Shown: positions 42,241 through 50,967, counted from the stretch's first letter. The stretch: 64,000 nt of DNA from JAVVHH01 sp964657565 (GCA_964657565.1 CAZZVQ010000002.1:42204-106203); one strand, 5' to 3'. The notes: generated from the sequence alone by a model not told the origin. Made by a program: numbers and translations.

Positions 42241-43658
42241 TATTTGGGCTCCCTGTGCCAGTCGCTGCGCTGCTGCAATGATGCCCCGATCGCCAGCAGC
42301 GCGAAATCGGCGAACGGGCGGCCGGCCAGTTGCAACCCCACCGGCAGCCCGGCCGCGTCCGTGCCGCAGGGCACCGACAGCGCCGGCACCCCGAGATAGC
42401 TGAACGGCCGGGTCAACCGGCTGAGGCCCGCGATCAAGGCCGCGACCGCCGCCCCGTCCTCCACATCCGCCGCATCGATCCGCGGCACCGGGACCGGCAC
42501 CGTCGGCAGCAGCAGGGCGGCCGCGCCGTCCAACCCCTCCGTCACGAACCGCTCCAGCCAGGCGGCGCGCCGCGACAGGGCACCGATGTAGCGGGTCGCG
42601 GGAAGATGGAAGCCGGCCAGGGTCCGCGAGAACAGGAACGGGGAATAATCCTGCGGCCGTTCCCGCATCCACGCCTCATGCAGGGTCGCCGCCTCGCATT
42701 TCGAGATGGTGTCGGCGAGCGGGTAGAGCTCTGCCAGCCAATCCAGGCGCCGCTCGACGATGCGGAACCCGGCCTCCCGCAGCACCCGCGCCGCCTCGTT
42801 CTGGCAGGCCGTGATGTCGGCGCCGAGCCCCTCGACCGCCGGGCCGACCAGGACGGCGAGCGTGCTGTCGGGCGGCACGTGCGCGGCCAGCCCCTCGGCC
42901 AGAAGCTCCGCCACCGCAGGCACGGGCATGTCGAGCGCGGTCGGGTCGCGCGGATCCGGCCCGGCGATGGCAGCCAGCAGCAGCGCGCAATCCAGCGCCG
43001 ACCGCGCGAGCGGCCCGACCGTGTCGAGCGAGGGCGCCCGCGGCATCACCCCGAAGCGGCTGACCCGGCCATAGCTCGGCTTCAGCCCGGTGACGCCGCA
43101 CATGGCGGCCGGCAGGCGGATCGATCCGCCGGTGTCCGACCCGAGCGCCGCCGCGACGATCCCGGCCGCCACCGCCGCCCCGGAGCCGGAGGAGGAGCCG
43201 CCGGAGATGTGGGCGCGGTTGCGCGGATTGCGCACGGCGCCGTAATGGACGTTGATCCCGGTCGGACTGGCGGCGAACTCGGACATGTTCAGCGCGCCCA
43301 GCCACACCGCCCCTGCCGCCGCCAGCCGCTCTGCCACTGAAGAGTCGCGCGCGGCCCGCCGTTCCGCCAGGATGGGCGAGCCGCCGGTGGCGACCTTGCC
43401 GGCGCGGTCGAACATGTCCTTGTGGGCGAGCGGCACGCCATCGAGTGCACCGAGTGGCCGGCCCGCCGCGCGCCGTTGGTCGGACGCGGCGGCCTCGGCC
43501 AGGGCGGTTTCCGCCTCGATGGCGATGAAGGCGTTGACCTCCGGTTGCGCGGTGGCGGCGCGATCCAACGCGGACCGGGTCAGCGCCGTGCTGGTCGCAG
43601 CGCCCGAGGCGAGCGCGGCGGCCTGCGCGGCGAGGCCGTCGATCAAGCGAGCCGCCAT
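42240..43658 (-). CDS. Amidase 3 (amidase signature family)
   Basis: A 472-residue hydrolase. The triad motifs are GVPLAHKDMFD (lysine), SGGSSSGSGAA (cis-serine) and SDTGGSIRLPA (nucleophile). Overall it is close to AtzE/GatA-like enzymes, which commonly need a small partner. I chose the ATG at 43658 (MAARLIDG), which lies inside the end of the small gene at 43643-43834 (16-base overlap), a strong sign of coupled translation and probably of a protein complex. The open frame continues far upstream but without family similarity. Confidence 0.9.
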   Translation of the reverse strand: MAARLIDGLAAQAAALASGAATSTALTRSALDRAATAQPEVNAFIAIEAETALAEAAASDQRRAAGRPLGALDGVPLAHKDMFDRAGKVATGGSPILAERRAARDSSVAERLAAAGAVWLGALNMSEFAASPTGINVHYGAVRNPRNRAHISGGSSSGSGAAVAAGIVAAALGSDTGGSIRLPAAMCGVTGLKPSYGRVSRFGVMPRAPSLDTVGPLARSALDCALLLAAIAGPDPRDPTALDMPVPAVAELLAEGLAAHVPPDSTLAVLVGPAVEGLGADITACQNEAARVLREAGFRIVERRLDWLAELYPLADTISKCEAATLHEAWMRERPQDYSPFLFSRTLAGFHLPATRYIGALSRRAAWLERFVTEGLDGAAALLLPTVPVPVPRIDAADVEDGAAVAALIAGLSRLTRPFSYLGVPALSVPCGTDAAGLPVGLQLAGRPFADFALLAIGASLQQRSDWHREPK

Positions 43659-43834
43659 TGCGCGGCGGCGTAGTGGGCGGGTTCCTCGTAGAAGCCGAGC
43701 CCCTGCGTCATCCTCGCCACGGCGGCGTCCAGGCGCGCGACCTCGGCCGCAAGCCGCGCCGCCTCGGGATCGTCCGCCGGCAGAGCGGCGGCCGGGGACG
43801 CCTGCATCAGACGCGGGTCGTTGCGCTGTGGCAT
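43643..43834 (-). CDS. Small GatC/AtzG-like protein A (putative amidase small subunit)
   Basis: A 63-residue ORF that starts 2 bases after the amidase 4 stop and ends inside the start of amidase 3. The predicted chain is helical (EAARLAAEVARLDAAVARM) and closes with FYEEPAHYAAAQ. The EEPA ending recalls the tail of amidase 1 and the other two small proteins here. AtzG, the small partner of the 1-carboxybiuret hydrolase AtzE, and GatC of the GatCAB complex have this size and position. Assignment rests on length, location and the closing motif; sequence similarity is weak by eye. Confidence 0.65.
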   Translation of the reverse strand: MPQRNDPRLMQASPAAALPADDPEAARLAAEVARLDAAVARMTQGLGFYEEPAHYAAAQWRLA

Positions 43835-43836
43835 CG

Positions 43837-45231
43837 TCAGTGTTCCAGGCCGGGGCGGCGCAGGTGCCACTCCGTCGCCTGCTCGAAGGCATGCGCGACG
43901 CGCAGCAGCCCGGCCTCGCCGAACTGCCGCCCCACCAATTGCAGCGACAGCGGCAAGCCGCTCGCCGCCACGCCGCAGGGCTGGCACAGGGCGGGGTGAC
44001 CGGTGACGTTGAACAGCACGGTGATCGGCATGTCGCGCCGCAGCGGCGTGTGCTCCACCGCGGACAGCAGCGGCGCCGGCCCGGTGATGGGCGCCACGAT
44101 CAGTGCGTCGTAGCGGCCCAGCAGCGCGTCCACCTGCCGCGTCAGGATGGCGCGCAGGCGTTGCGCGCGGACGTATTCGGGGCCGGTGACGAAGGCTCCG
44201 AGCAGCAGGCGCTCCCGCGTGGTGCGGGCGTAATCCTGTGGCTGGCGGCGCAGCGTCTCCTGATGGACGGCGAACCATTCGCCGTGGATCACCGTCCAGC
44301 CGGCGGCATGGAACCGCTCCAGCGGCGGCAGCGTCACGTCCTCGACCACCGCCCCCAACTGGGCCAGCGTCTCGGCCGCCGCGTCGAGCGCCGCCGCTTC
44401 CTCCGCCCCCACGCCGGCCTCGGCGTTGAAGGCGCGGGCATAGCCGATCCGCAACCCGGCGACGCCGTCGCGCAGCCCCGCCATGTGATCCGGAACCGGA
44501 ATGTCGGCCGACCCCGGGTCGAGCGGATCGAACCCGGCCAGCGCGTTCATCGCCAGCGCGCAATCCTCGACCGTCCGGGTCAGCGGCCCCGCATGGTCCA
44601 TGCTGAACGACAGCGGCACGATCCCGCGCCGGCTCAGCCGCCCGTAGGTCGGCTTCAGCCCGACGATGCCGGTGTACGCCGCCGGCAGCCGGATCGATCC
44701 GCCCGTATCGGTGCCCATGGCCAGCGGCAGCAGCCCGGCGGCCACGGCGGCGCCGGAGCCGGAGGAGGAGCCGCCGGCGAAATGGTCCGGATTCCAGGGG
44801 TTGAGCGCGCAGGGGAACGGCAGTTCCGGGCTCGGCGCCCCGGTGGCGAACTCGTGCGTCGACAGCTTGCCGGTCAGCACCATGCCGGCGCGGTTGAGCC
44901 GCTCCGTCGCGTCCGCGTCGGTGAACGCCATGTTCTGCAGCAACACGCGGGAGTGGCAGGTCGTGCGCAGCCCGGTGGCGTCGTACAAATCCTTCAGCCC
45001 GTACGGGATGCCGTGCAACGGGCCACGAAGCTGGCCCGCCCGCACTTCCCGCTCGGCCTCGGCCGCCGCGGCGAGGGCGGCCTCGCCGGTCACCTCGATA
45101 TAGGCGTGCAGGACGGGGTCGTAGCGGGCAATCCGCTCGAGCGTCGCCCGCGTCAGTTCCACCGGGGACAGCGAGCCGTCGGCGATCGCCTTGCCGGCTT
45201 CGGCCAGGCTCGGCACCGGCGCCGCGGTCAT
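43837..45231 (-). CDS. Amidase 4 (amidase signature family)
   Basis: A 464-residue hydrolase with lysine in GIPYGLKDLYD, cis-serine in AGGSSSGSGAA and nucleophile in TDTGGSIRLPA. It is most like amidase 1 of this window (SMDHAGPLTRTVEDCAL versus SFDHVGPMARTSRDCAI) but lacks the extra C-terminal tail; instead its ATG overlaps the TGA of small protein B (ATGA), suggesting that the small subunit is encoded separately. Small protein A follows 2 bases after its stop. The reaction is probably hydrolysis of a linear amide or ureido bond; the true substrate cannot be read. Confidence 0.91.
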   Translation of the reverse strand: MTAAPVPSLAEAGKAIADGSLSPVELTRATLERIARYDPVLHAYIEVTGEAALAAAAEAEREVRAGQLRGPLHGIPYGLKDLYDATGLRTTCHSRVLLQNMAFTDADATERLNRAGMVLTGKLSTHEFATGAPSPELPFPCALNPWNPDHFAGGSSSGSGAAVAAGLLPLAMGTDTGGSIRLPAAYTGIVGLKPTYGRLSRRGIVPLSFSMDHAGPLTRTVEDCALAMNALAGFDPLDPGSADIPVPDHMAGLRDGVAGLRIGYARAFNAEAGVGAEEAAALDAAAETLAQLGAVVEDVTLPPLERFHAAGWTVIHGEWFAVHQETLRRQPQDYARTTRERLLLGAFVTGPEYVRAQRLRAILTRQVDALLGRYDALIVAPITGPAPLLSAVEHTPLRRDMPITVLFNVTGHPALCQPCGVAASGLPLSLQLVGRQFGEAGLLRVAHAFEQATEWHLRRPGLEH

Positions 45232-45455
45232 GACCCGCTCCCGGCCGGGGTGGGGCGCAGGTGCATCGCCACCGCGGGCTCGTCGGTATAGGCCAGCGTT
45301 TCGTCGAGGACGCGCACGAAGTCGAGGTAGCGGACGAAGGACTCGCGCATGACCGGCACGCGGTCGGGTTCCAGCGCGACTCCGCCGCGGCGCAGGGCGG
45401 AGGCGAAATCCTGATCGATCGCGGCCTCGGTCGATCCGGGCACGGGCTGCTTCAC
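45228..45455 (-). CDS. Small GatC/AtzG-like protein B (putative amidase small subunit)
   Basis: A 75-residue ORF with a GTG start at 45455 that overlaps the TGA of small protein C (GTGA), and a TGA that overlaps the amidase 4 ATG (ATGA). The body is two helices (DQDFASALRRGGVALEPDR, then VMRESFVRYLDFVRVLDE) followed by TDEPAVAMHLRPTPAG. This helix pair plus an acidic-Pro-Ala ending is the architecture of AtzG/GatC partners. The coupling on both sides strongly supports translation. It is the best candidate for the small subunit of amidase 4. Confidence 0.72.
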   Translation of the reverse strand: MKQPVPGSTEAAIDQDFASALRRGGVALEPDRVPVMRESFVRYLDFVRVLDETLAYTDEPAVAMHLRPTPAGSGS

Positions 45456-45637
45456 TGCGCTGCCCGCGTGGGCCGGAACACCGGGGCCGGACCGCTTTCC
45501 TTGTCGTCGGGCCGCTCCATCGCCGCGCCGGCGTTGGCCGTCTGCGTCATCGCGGCGGCGAACCAGGCGGGGTCGGCGCCCAGCAGGCGGCCGAGGTGGT
45601 GGCGTTCGGCGTATTCGGCCGTGAAGGCGTCGGTCAT
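45452..45637 (-). CDS. Small AtzG-like protein C (putative amidase small subunit)
   Basis: A 61-residue ORF whose ATG overlaps the TGA of amidase 5 (ATGA) and whose TGA overlaps the GTG of small protein B. It begins MTDAFTAEYAERHHLGRLL and ends ESGPAPVFRPTRAAQ; a PAPVFRP ending is common in small proteins encoded next to AtzE-like amidases. The middle (ADPAWFAAAMTQTANAG) is helical. No signal or membrane segment is present. Function as an amidase-stabilising subunit is inferred from place, size and ending. Confidence 0.7.
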   Translation of the reverse strand: MTDAFTAEYAERHHLGRLLGADPAWFAAAMTQTANAGAAMERPDDKESGPAPVFRPTRAAQ

Positions 45638-47061
45638 GCGGGCACATTCTCCATGTCGAGTGCCGGCTGCCGCGCCGGCCAGGCGGTCTGCGCCGCGCGC
45701 TCCAGCGCCGCGGCGCAGCGCAGCAGCGTGGCTTCGTCGAACCACCGCGTCACAAGCTGCACGTTGCGCGGCATGCCGGCTGCGTCGAAGCCGGCGGGGA
45801 AAGTCAGAGCGGGATGCCCGGACAGGCTGAACGGCGCCATCCAGCTGCGGCGGGTGAAGTCCACCACCGCTGCCGCCTGCGCCAACGGCGGTGCCACGGC
45901 TTGCGTCCCGGGCAGCAGCAGCACGTCGACCGCGCCGAACATCGCCTCGATCTCCGCCGCCAGCAGCCGCCGCTGGCGTAGCGCCGCGAGGTAATCGGCG
46001 GCCCGCACCGTCGCGCCAGCCATCATCTTGGCCCGCAACGCCCGGCCCATGAGATGCGGCCGCTCCGTCGCATCCGCCTCATGGATGGAGAAGCTTTCGC
46101 TCCAGTTGATCAGGCTGTTGGCCCGGCGATAGGTGGCCAGCGGCGCCGGCAGAAGCTGCGGCACGATCGCGGCGCCGGCCTCCGCCAGGAGCGCCGCCGC
46201 CTCCGCCAACGCCGCCTGCTGGGCCGGGCTGGCGACCTCGTCGGGCCCGGCGTCACGGATCACGCCCACGGTCAGGCCCCGCGCGCCCGCGTCCAGCCCC
46301 GGCGCATAGTCCGGCACCGGCACGTCGCGGGACGCCTCGTCCTTGGCGTCGGGCCCGGCCAGGACGCCCAGCACCAGGGCGGCATCCTCGGCCGTGCGGC
46401 ACAGCGGCCCGGCCACGTCCAGCGACCAGCAATTCGGCAACATACCGGCGCGGCTGACGCGCCCGTAGGATGGCTTAAGCCCGATCACCCCGCAGGCCGC
46501 GGCCGGCAGCCGGATCGAGCCGCCGGTGTCGGAGCCCATGGTGAAGCAGGCCAGTCCGGCGGCGATGGCCGCGCCGGCGCCGGTGGAGGAACCGCCGGTG
46601 AAGCAGGCGGGGTCCCACGGATTGCGGGCCGGCGGAAACGGCAGGTCGAAATATACGCCCCCATTGCCGGTGCCGTACTCCCACGTGTTCAGCTTGCCGA
46701 GCAGGACCGCCCCGGCCGCCTCCAGCCGAAGCACGGCCTCGGCTGACACCGCCGGCACCGTGTCCAGCATCAGGCGCGACCCGGCGGTCGTGCGGATTCC
46801 GGCCGTGGAGTAATTGTCCTTCACCGCGAACGGCACGCCGTGCAGCTTCCCGCGGTGCCGTCCGGCGGCGATCTCCGCATCCGCCTGCCGGGCCGCGTCC
46901 AGCGCCCGATCGGCCACGATCGTGATGTAGGTGTGCAGCCGCCCGTTCAGCGCCTCGATCCGCTCGAGCATATGGCGCACCAACGCCGCCGACGACAGTG
47001 TGCCGGCAGCGATCCGGCGGCCCGCCTCGGCCGCGGACAGGAACGCAATGTCGTCGCTCAT
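45634..47061 (-). CDS. Amidase 5 (amidase signature family, variant serine loop)
   Basis: A 475-residue hydrolase. The lysine is in GVPFAVKDNYS and the nucleophile in SDTGGSIRLPA. The cis-serine loop reads TGGSSTGAGAA instead of GGSSSGSGAA; the family serines at the start of the loop remain, so activity is likely kept. Its ATG overlaps the stop of the peptide-type binding protein gene, and small protein C follows with another four-base overlap. It is therefore the first enzyme of the amidase operon, directly tied to substrate capture. Confidence 0.9.
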   Translation of the reverse strand: MSDDIAFLSAAEAGRRIAAGTLSSAALVRHMLERIEALNGRLHTYITIVADRALDAARQADAEIAAGRHRGKLHGVPFAVKDNYSTAGIRTTAGSRLMLDTVPAVSAEAVLRLEAAGAVLLGKLNTWEYGTGNGGVYFDLPFPPARNPWDPACFTGGSSTGAGAAIAAGLACFTMGSDTGGSIRLPAAACGVIGLKPSYGRVSRAGMLPNCWSLDVAGPLCRTAEDAALVLGVLAGPDAKDEASRDVPVPDYAPGLDAGARGLTVGVIRDAGPDEVASPAQQAALAEAAALLAEAGAAIVPQLLPAPLATYRRANSLINWSESFSIHEADATERPHLMGRALRAKMMAGATVRAADYLAALRQRRLLAAEIEAMFGAVDVLLLPGTQAVAPPLAQAAAVVDFTRRSWMAPFSLSGHPALTFPAGFDAAGMPRNVQLVTRWFDEATLLRCAAALERAAQTAWPARQPALDMENVPA

Positions 47062-48671
47062 CCGACGCTCACCGGGGTCAGGTCCTGGAACCAGGATTGC
47101 GCCTCCACGTAGCCCTTCACCTTGGGACCGAGGGCGCGCGGGTTGAGATCGTGCACCACCCAGATCCACATCGCCTGGTCGACCAAGCGGGTGTGCAGCT
47201 TGGCCAGGATCTTGTCCTGCTCGGCCGGGTCGAAGGCGAGCTTGGCCTGCTCGCACAGGGCGTCGGCCTCTGGATCGGCGTAGTGGCCCCAATTGTAGCC
47301 GGCGGGCGGCGCCATGCTGCTCCAACTGGCATTGACCAGGCCGATATCGGGGTCCCAGAAGCCCCAGCTATTGTTCAGGCCCATCACCCCGCGATTGTCC
47401 GGGGCCCCGGAGCCGATGCGCCGCCGGGCGCGCAACGCTTCCCACTCCAGCACCTGGAACTCGAGCTTCACGCCGATGTCGGCCAGGTTCTGCTGGACGA
47501 AGTCGTTCATCGGACCCGGCTGCATCTGGCCGGAGCCGGACGGGGAGATGGCGAACAGCAGCTTGAGCGGCTTCTGCGGCCCGTAGCCGGCCTCCGCCAG
47601 CAGCGCCTTCGCGGCGGCCGGGTCGTACTTGATGTCGAAGGACGGGGTGCCGAACCAGGGGTGGCCGGGATAGACCATCCCCTTTGCCGGCAAGGCGGTG
47701 CCGGCCAGCATCTCGACGATGCCGTCGCGGTCGATCGCCAGGTTCACCGCCTTGCGCACGCGCACGTCGCGCATCGGCGAGCCCTCCTCGAAGCTGAGGA
47801 TGTAGGGCCAGATATGCGGGTATTTGTTGGTGAAGATCTGCATCCCGCTCGAGCGCAGACGGTCCAGCGCGTCGGGCGGCGGCGCCTCGATCCAGTCGAC
47901 CTGGCCGGACAGCAGGGCGGAGACGCGGGTGTTCGGGTCCGGCACCGGCAGCAGGATCTGACGGTCCACCTTCGGCACGCGGGCCTTGTCCCAATAATCG
48001 GCATTGCGCACCAACTCGGCCCGGGTGCGCGGCACCAGGCGGTCCAGCTTCCAGGGGCCGGTGCCGGCGGGCTGGTTGGCGACCTTGTTCCAGTCGCGGC
48101 CGAGCCGCTCCCAATTGGCTGGCCCGGCCATGGTGATGTTGGCGATCTGGTAGGGGATGACGGCGTCCGGACGCTTGGCGGTGATCTCCACCGTGAGATC
48201 GTCGATCTTGCGGACCGACTTGATCGGGGCGACGTAGGTCGCGCCCTGCGCGGCCTGGGCCGGGTCGAACTGCGGCGCGTCCTTGTCCATCAGCTTGGCC
48301 AGGTTGAACAGCACGGCGTCGGCGTCGAACGGGGTGCCATCATGGAAGCGGACGCCCTGCCGAAGCTTGAAGGTCCAGATCGTCTGGGTCGCCGCGTCCA
48401 CCGCCCAGGAGGTCGCCAGACCCGGGCGCAGCGGCGCCACGTCGTCGGAACGGGACAGGTCCCAGTTGATCAGCGCGTCGTAGAGTTGGTAGCCGATGAA
48501 GCGTTGCCCCTCCGCACCCTGATTTGCCTGTCCGCTGGTCAGCGGAATGTCGGCGAAGGTGCAGGCGACCCGCAGCACGGTTTCCGGCGCCGCAACGGCC
48601 GGACGGCGTCCCGCGCCGACGGCGGCTAGCCCGGCCACCAGGCTTTGCACGGCATTGCGTCTGCTCCACAT
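47058..48671 (-). CDS. Peptide/nickel-type ABC transporter substrate-binding protein (SBP_bac_5)
   Basis: A 537-residue exported binding protein of the DppA/OppA family. Residues 1-28 are a signal peptide with MWSRRNAVQSLVAG, possibly Tat-dependent. The family landmark TFKLRQGVRFHDGTPFDAD is at about residue 100, followed by DLTVEITAKRPD and later MRDVRVRKAVNLAIDRDGI. It is the first gene of the minus-strand amidase operon and is divergent from the genes for the two ATPases and two permeases, which supply the rest of the importer. It probably captures an amide or peptide-like nitrogen compound for amidases 2-5. Confidence 0.93.
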   Translation of the reverse strand: MWSRRNAVQSLVAGLAAVGAGRRPAVAAPETVLRVACTFADIPLTSGQANQGAEGQRFIGYQLYDALINWDLSRSDDVAPLRPGLATSWAVDAATQTIWTFKLRQGVRFHDGTPFDADAVLFNLAKLMDKDAPQFDPAQAAQGATYVAPIKSVRKIDDLTVEITAKRPDAVIPYQIANITMAGPANWERLGRDWNKVANQPAGTGPWKLDRLVPRTRAELVRNADYWDKARVPKVDRQILLPVPDPNTRVSALLSGQVDWIEAPPPDALDRLRSSGMQIFTNKYPHIWPYILSFEEGSPMRDVRVRKAVNLAIDRDGIVEMLAGTALPAKGMVYPGHPWFGTPSFDIKYDPAAAKALLAEAGYGPQKPLKLLFAISPSGSGQMQPGPMNDFVQQNLADIGVKLEFQVLEWEALRARRRIGSGAPDNRGVMGLNNSWGFWDPDIGLVNASWSSMAPPAGYNWGHYADPEADALCEQAKLAFDPAEQDKILAKLHTRLVDQAMWIWVVHDLNPRALGPKVKGYVEAQSWFQDLTPVSVG

Positions 48672-48762
48672 CGGCGTCTCCACGAACTTGCTCGGGCGGT
48701 CCACGCAAGATCGAGGCCACGCTGCGCGGCCTGGCTGGCATGGCGGTTGCATCCTTCGGCGC
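48672..48762. promoter_or_regulatory. Divergent promoter region between amidase operon and Dpp/Opp-type ABC operon
   Basis: These 91 bases lie between the binding-protein start (minus) and the first ATPase start (plus) and must drive both halves of the transporter. No convincing hexamers, ribosome binding site or operator can be picked out by eye. Confidence 0.4.
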
Positions 48763-49812
48763 ATGACGGACGCGCCCGGCGATCTCCAGCAACTACCCGA
48801 CATGGGTGGCCCGGCGCAGCCGCTGCTCACGGTGCGCAACCTCACCCGCCACTTCGCCCTCAAAGGCGGCCTGTTCGGCTCGCGCTCCGTCATCCGCGCG
48901 GTGGACGGCATCTCGTTCGACCTGCGCAAGGGCGAGACGCTGGGGATCGTCGGCGAGTCCGGCTGCGGCAAGAGCACCACGTCGCGCCTGATCATGGCGC
49001 TGATGCAGCCGACCGCCGGCGAGATCGTGTTCGACGGGCAGCCGATCGGCATCGGCGGGCTGACGCTGAAGGAATACCGCCGCCAGGTGCAGATGGTGTT
49101 CCAGGACAGCTACGCCTCGCTCAACCCGCGCTTGACCATCGCCGAGAGCATCGCCTTCGCGCCGCAGGTGCATGGCATGGCGCGCAGAGGCGCGGCGGCC
49201 CGGGCGCGGGAGTTGCTGGCCGCCGTCGGGCTGGAACCCGGCCAGTTCGGGCCCCGATACCCGCACGAACTCTCGGGCGGCCAACGCCAGCGCGTCAACA
49301 TCGCCCGCGCGCTCGCGCTCCGCCCCCGCCTGATCATCCTCGACGAGCCCGTCTCCGCGCTGGACAAGTCGGTCGAGGCGCAGGTGCTGAACCTGCTGAT
49401 GGACCTCAAGGCGGAGTTCGGCCTGACCTACCTGTTCATCAGCCACGACCTGAGCGTGGTGCATCACGTCTCCGACCGGGTGCTCGTCATGTATCTCGGC
49501 CAGATCGCCGAGATCGGGCCGGTTGAACAGATCTACCGCGCCGCCGCCCACCCCTACACCGCCGCCCTGCTCGACAGCCGCCCCTCGATGGACCCGGCCC
49601 GCCGCCGGACCGAGCCGCCTTTGACCGGCGACCCGCCCAACCCGATCGACCCGCCGTCCGGCTGCCGCTTCCATCCGCGCTGCCGCCTGGTCGAGCCGCC
49701 GTGCAGCCGCACGGTGCCGCCGTTGGCCGACGCCGGACGCGATCATCGAGCCGCCTGCCTCGTCGCGCTGCCCGGCAGCGGCCACTCCCTCGCCCCGGCG
49801 CTGGCCGCGTGA
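48763..49812 (+). CDS. Peptide/nickel-type ABC transporter ATP-binding protein (DppF/OppF type)
   Basis: A 349-residue ATPase: Walker A GESGCGKSTTS, Q-loop MVFQDSYASLNPR, signature LSGGQRQRVNIARAL, Walker B LIILDEPVSALDKSVE, and the C-terminal oligo_HPY extension with the cluster-type segment CRFHPRCRLVEPPC, as usual in DppD/DppF proteins that may bind an iron-sulfur centre. The first 24 residues are variable; the ATG at 48763 is the only nearby start in a frame that is open for longer. It overlaps the second ATPase gene (GTGA). Confidence 0.92.
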   Translation: MTDAPGDLQQLPDMGGPAQPLLTVRNLTRHFALKGGLFGSRSVIRAVDGISFDLRKGETLGIVGESGCGKSTTSRLIMALMQPTAGEIVFDGQPIGIGGLTLKEYRRQVQMVFQDSYASLNPRLTIAESIAFAPQVHGMARRGAAARARELLAAVGLEPGQFGPRYPHELSGGQRQRVNIARALALRPRLIILDEPVSALDKSVEAQVLNLLMDLKAEFGLTYLFISHDLSVVHHVSDRVLVMYLGQIAEIGPVEQIYRAAAHPYTAALLDSRPSMDPARRRTEPPLTGDPPNPIDPPSGCRFHPRCRLVEPPCSRTVPPLADAGRDHRAACLVALPGSGHSLAPALAA

Positions 49813-50810
49813 GCGGCGCCGCCAAGCTGGTGGAGGCGCGCGACCTGCACGTCCGCTTCGTCGGCCGCGACGCCACGGTGTCGGCGGTCAACGGCGTGTC
49901 GTTCGACCTCGCCGCCGGCGAGACGCTGTGCATCCTCGGCGAGAGCGGCTCGGGCAAGAGCGTGACGCTGCGGGCGCTGATGCGGTTGAACCCGCCGAAG
50001 CGGACCGTGCTGCACGGCACTCTTCGGGTGGGCGGGCATGACATGATCGCGGCCCGCGAACGCACCCTGTCGGACATCCGCGGCCGGGTCGTGTCCATGA
50101 TCTTCCAGGAGCCGATGACCGCGCTGGACCCGGTGTTCAGCATCGGCGGGCAGATCCGCGAGACCATCCTGCGGCACGAAGACGTCAGCCGGGCCGAGGC
50201 CAACCGCCGCGCGCTGGACCTGCTCGAACTGGTGCAGATCCCCTCCGCCCGCCGCCGGCTGGACGCCTACCCGCACGAGATGTCGGGCGGGCTGCGGCAG
50301 CGGGCGATGATCGCCATCGCCCTGTCGTGCCGCCCCAAGCTACTGCTGGCCGACGAGCCGACCACCGCGCTCGATGCCACGGTGCAGATCCAGATCCTGC
50401 TGCTGCTGAAACGGCTGCAAACCGAGTTGGGCATGGGCATGATCTTCGTCACCCACGACCTCGGCGTGGCCGGCGAGGTCGCGGACCGGGTCGCGGTGAT
50501 GTATGCCGGCCGCTTCGTCGAGGAAGGCCCGGTGGGCGCGCTGATGCGGGCGCCGCTGCACCCGTACACGCAGGGCCTGCTGGGCGCGACGGTGCACGAC
50601 CAGCCGCGCGGGCAGCGCCTGACCACCATCCCCGGCGCGCCGCCGAACCTCGAACATTTGCCGGCTGGCTGCGCCTTCGCCCCGCGCTGCGCCCTGGTCG
50701 AGCCCGCCTGCCGCCCTGCGGTGCCGGCCCTGCGTGGCCCGGACCCGTCGCACCAGGCCCGCTGCATCCGCGTGCCGAACGGCTATCCCGGCCTGGAGCG
50801 CGCGGCGTGA
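49809..50810 (+). CDS. Peptide/nickel-type ABC transporter ATP-binding protein (DppD/OppD type)
   Basis: A 333-residue ATPase: Walker A GESGSGKSVTL, Q-loop MIFQEPMTALDPV, signature MSGGLRQRAMIAIAL, Walker B LLLADEPTTALDATV, and the C-terminal HPYT and CAFAPRCALVEPAC motifs of this family. The GTG at 49809 overlaps the stop of the preceding ATPase. The permease genes follow after a 157-base gap that holds a large inverted repeat. It works as a heterodimer with the other ATPase. Confidence 0.92.
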   Translation: MSGAAKLVEARDLHVRFVGRDATVSAVNGVSFDLAAGETLCILGESGSGKSVTLRALMRLNPPKRTVLHGTLRVGGHDMIAARERTLSDIRGRVVSMIFQEPMTALDPVFSIGGQIRETILRHEDVSRAEANRRALDLLELVQIPSARRRLDAYPHEMSGGLRQRAMIAIALSCRPKLLLADEPTTALDATVQIQILLLLKRLQTELGMGMIFVTHDLGVAGEVADRVAVMYAGRFVEEGPVGALMRAPLHPYTQGLLGATVHDQPRGQRLTTIPGAPPNLEHLPAGCAFAPRCALVEPACRPAVPALRGPDPSHQARCIRVPNGYPGLERAA

Positions 50811-50830
50811 CCCAATCCATCATATCGAAG

Positions 50831-50937
50831 CCCTCTCCCTCCGGGAGAGGGTTGGGTGAGGGTAGTTCCGCACTTCGCGATGCCTGGTTTCGTTGGACTA
50901 ACCACCCTCACCCCGGCCCTCTCCCGGAGGGAGAGGG
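50831..50937. repeat. Large inverted repeat (REP/BIME-like) between ATPase and permease genes
   Basis: CCCTCTCCCTCCGGGAGAGG at 50831-50850, continuing GTTGGGTGAGGGT to 50863, is mirrored at 50904-50937 by ACCCTCACCCCGGCCCTCTC followed by CCGGAGGGAGAGGG. Each arm contains its own smaller palindrome, as in paired extragenic palindromic units found widely in proteobacteria. It sits inside an operon and can fold into a stable hairpin of more than 30 pairs. It could reduce or stabilise the downstream permease message. Confidence 0.85.
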
Positions 50938-50967
50938 AGAAGAAGCTATCCGAGGGAGCGCGCGGAC

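Noticed and set aside
39179..47061. Recent tandem duplication of one amidase gene
   Set aside because: The five proteins share only family motifs; they differ in length, loops and C-termini, so they are old paralogues or independently acquired.
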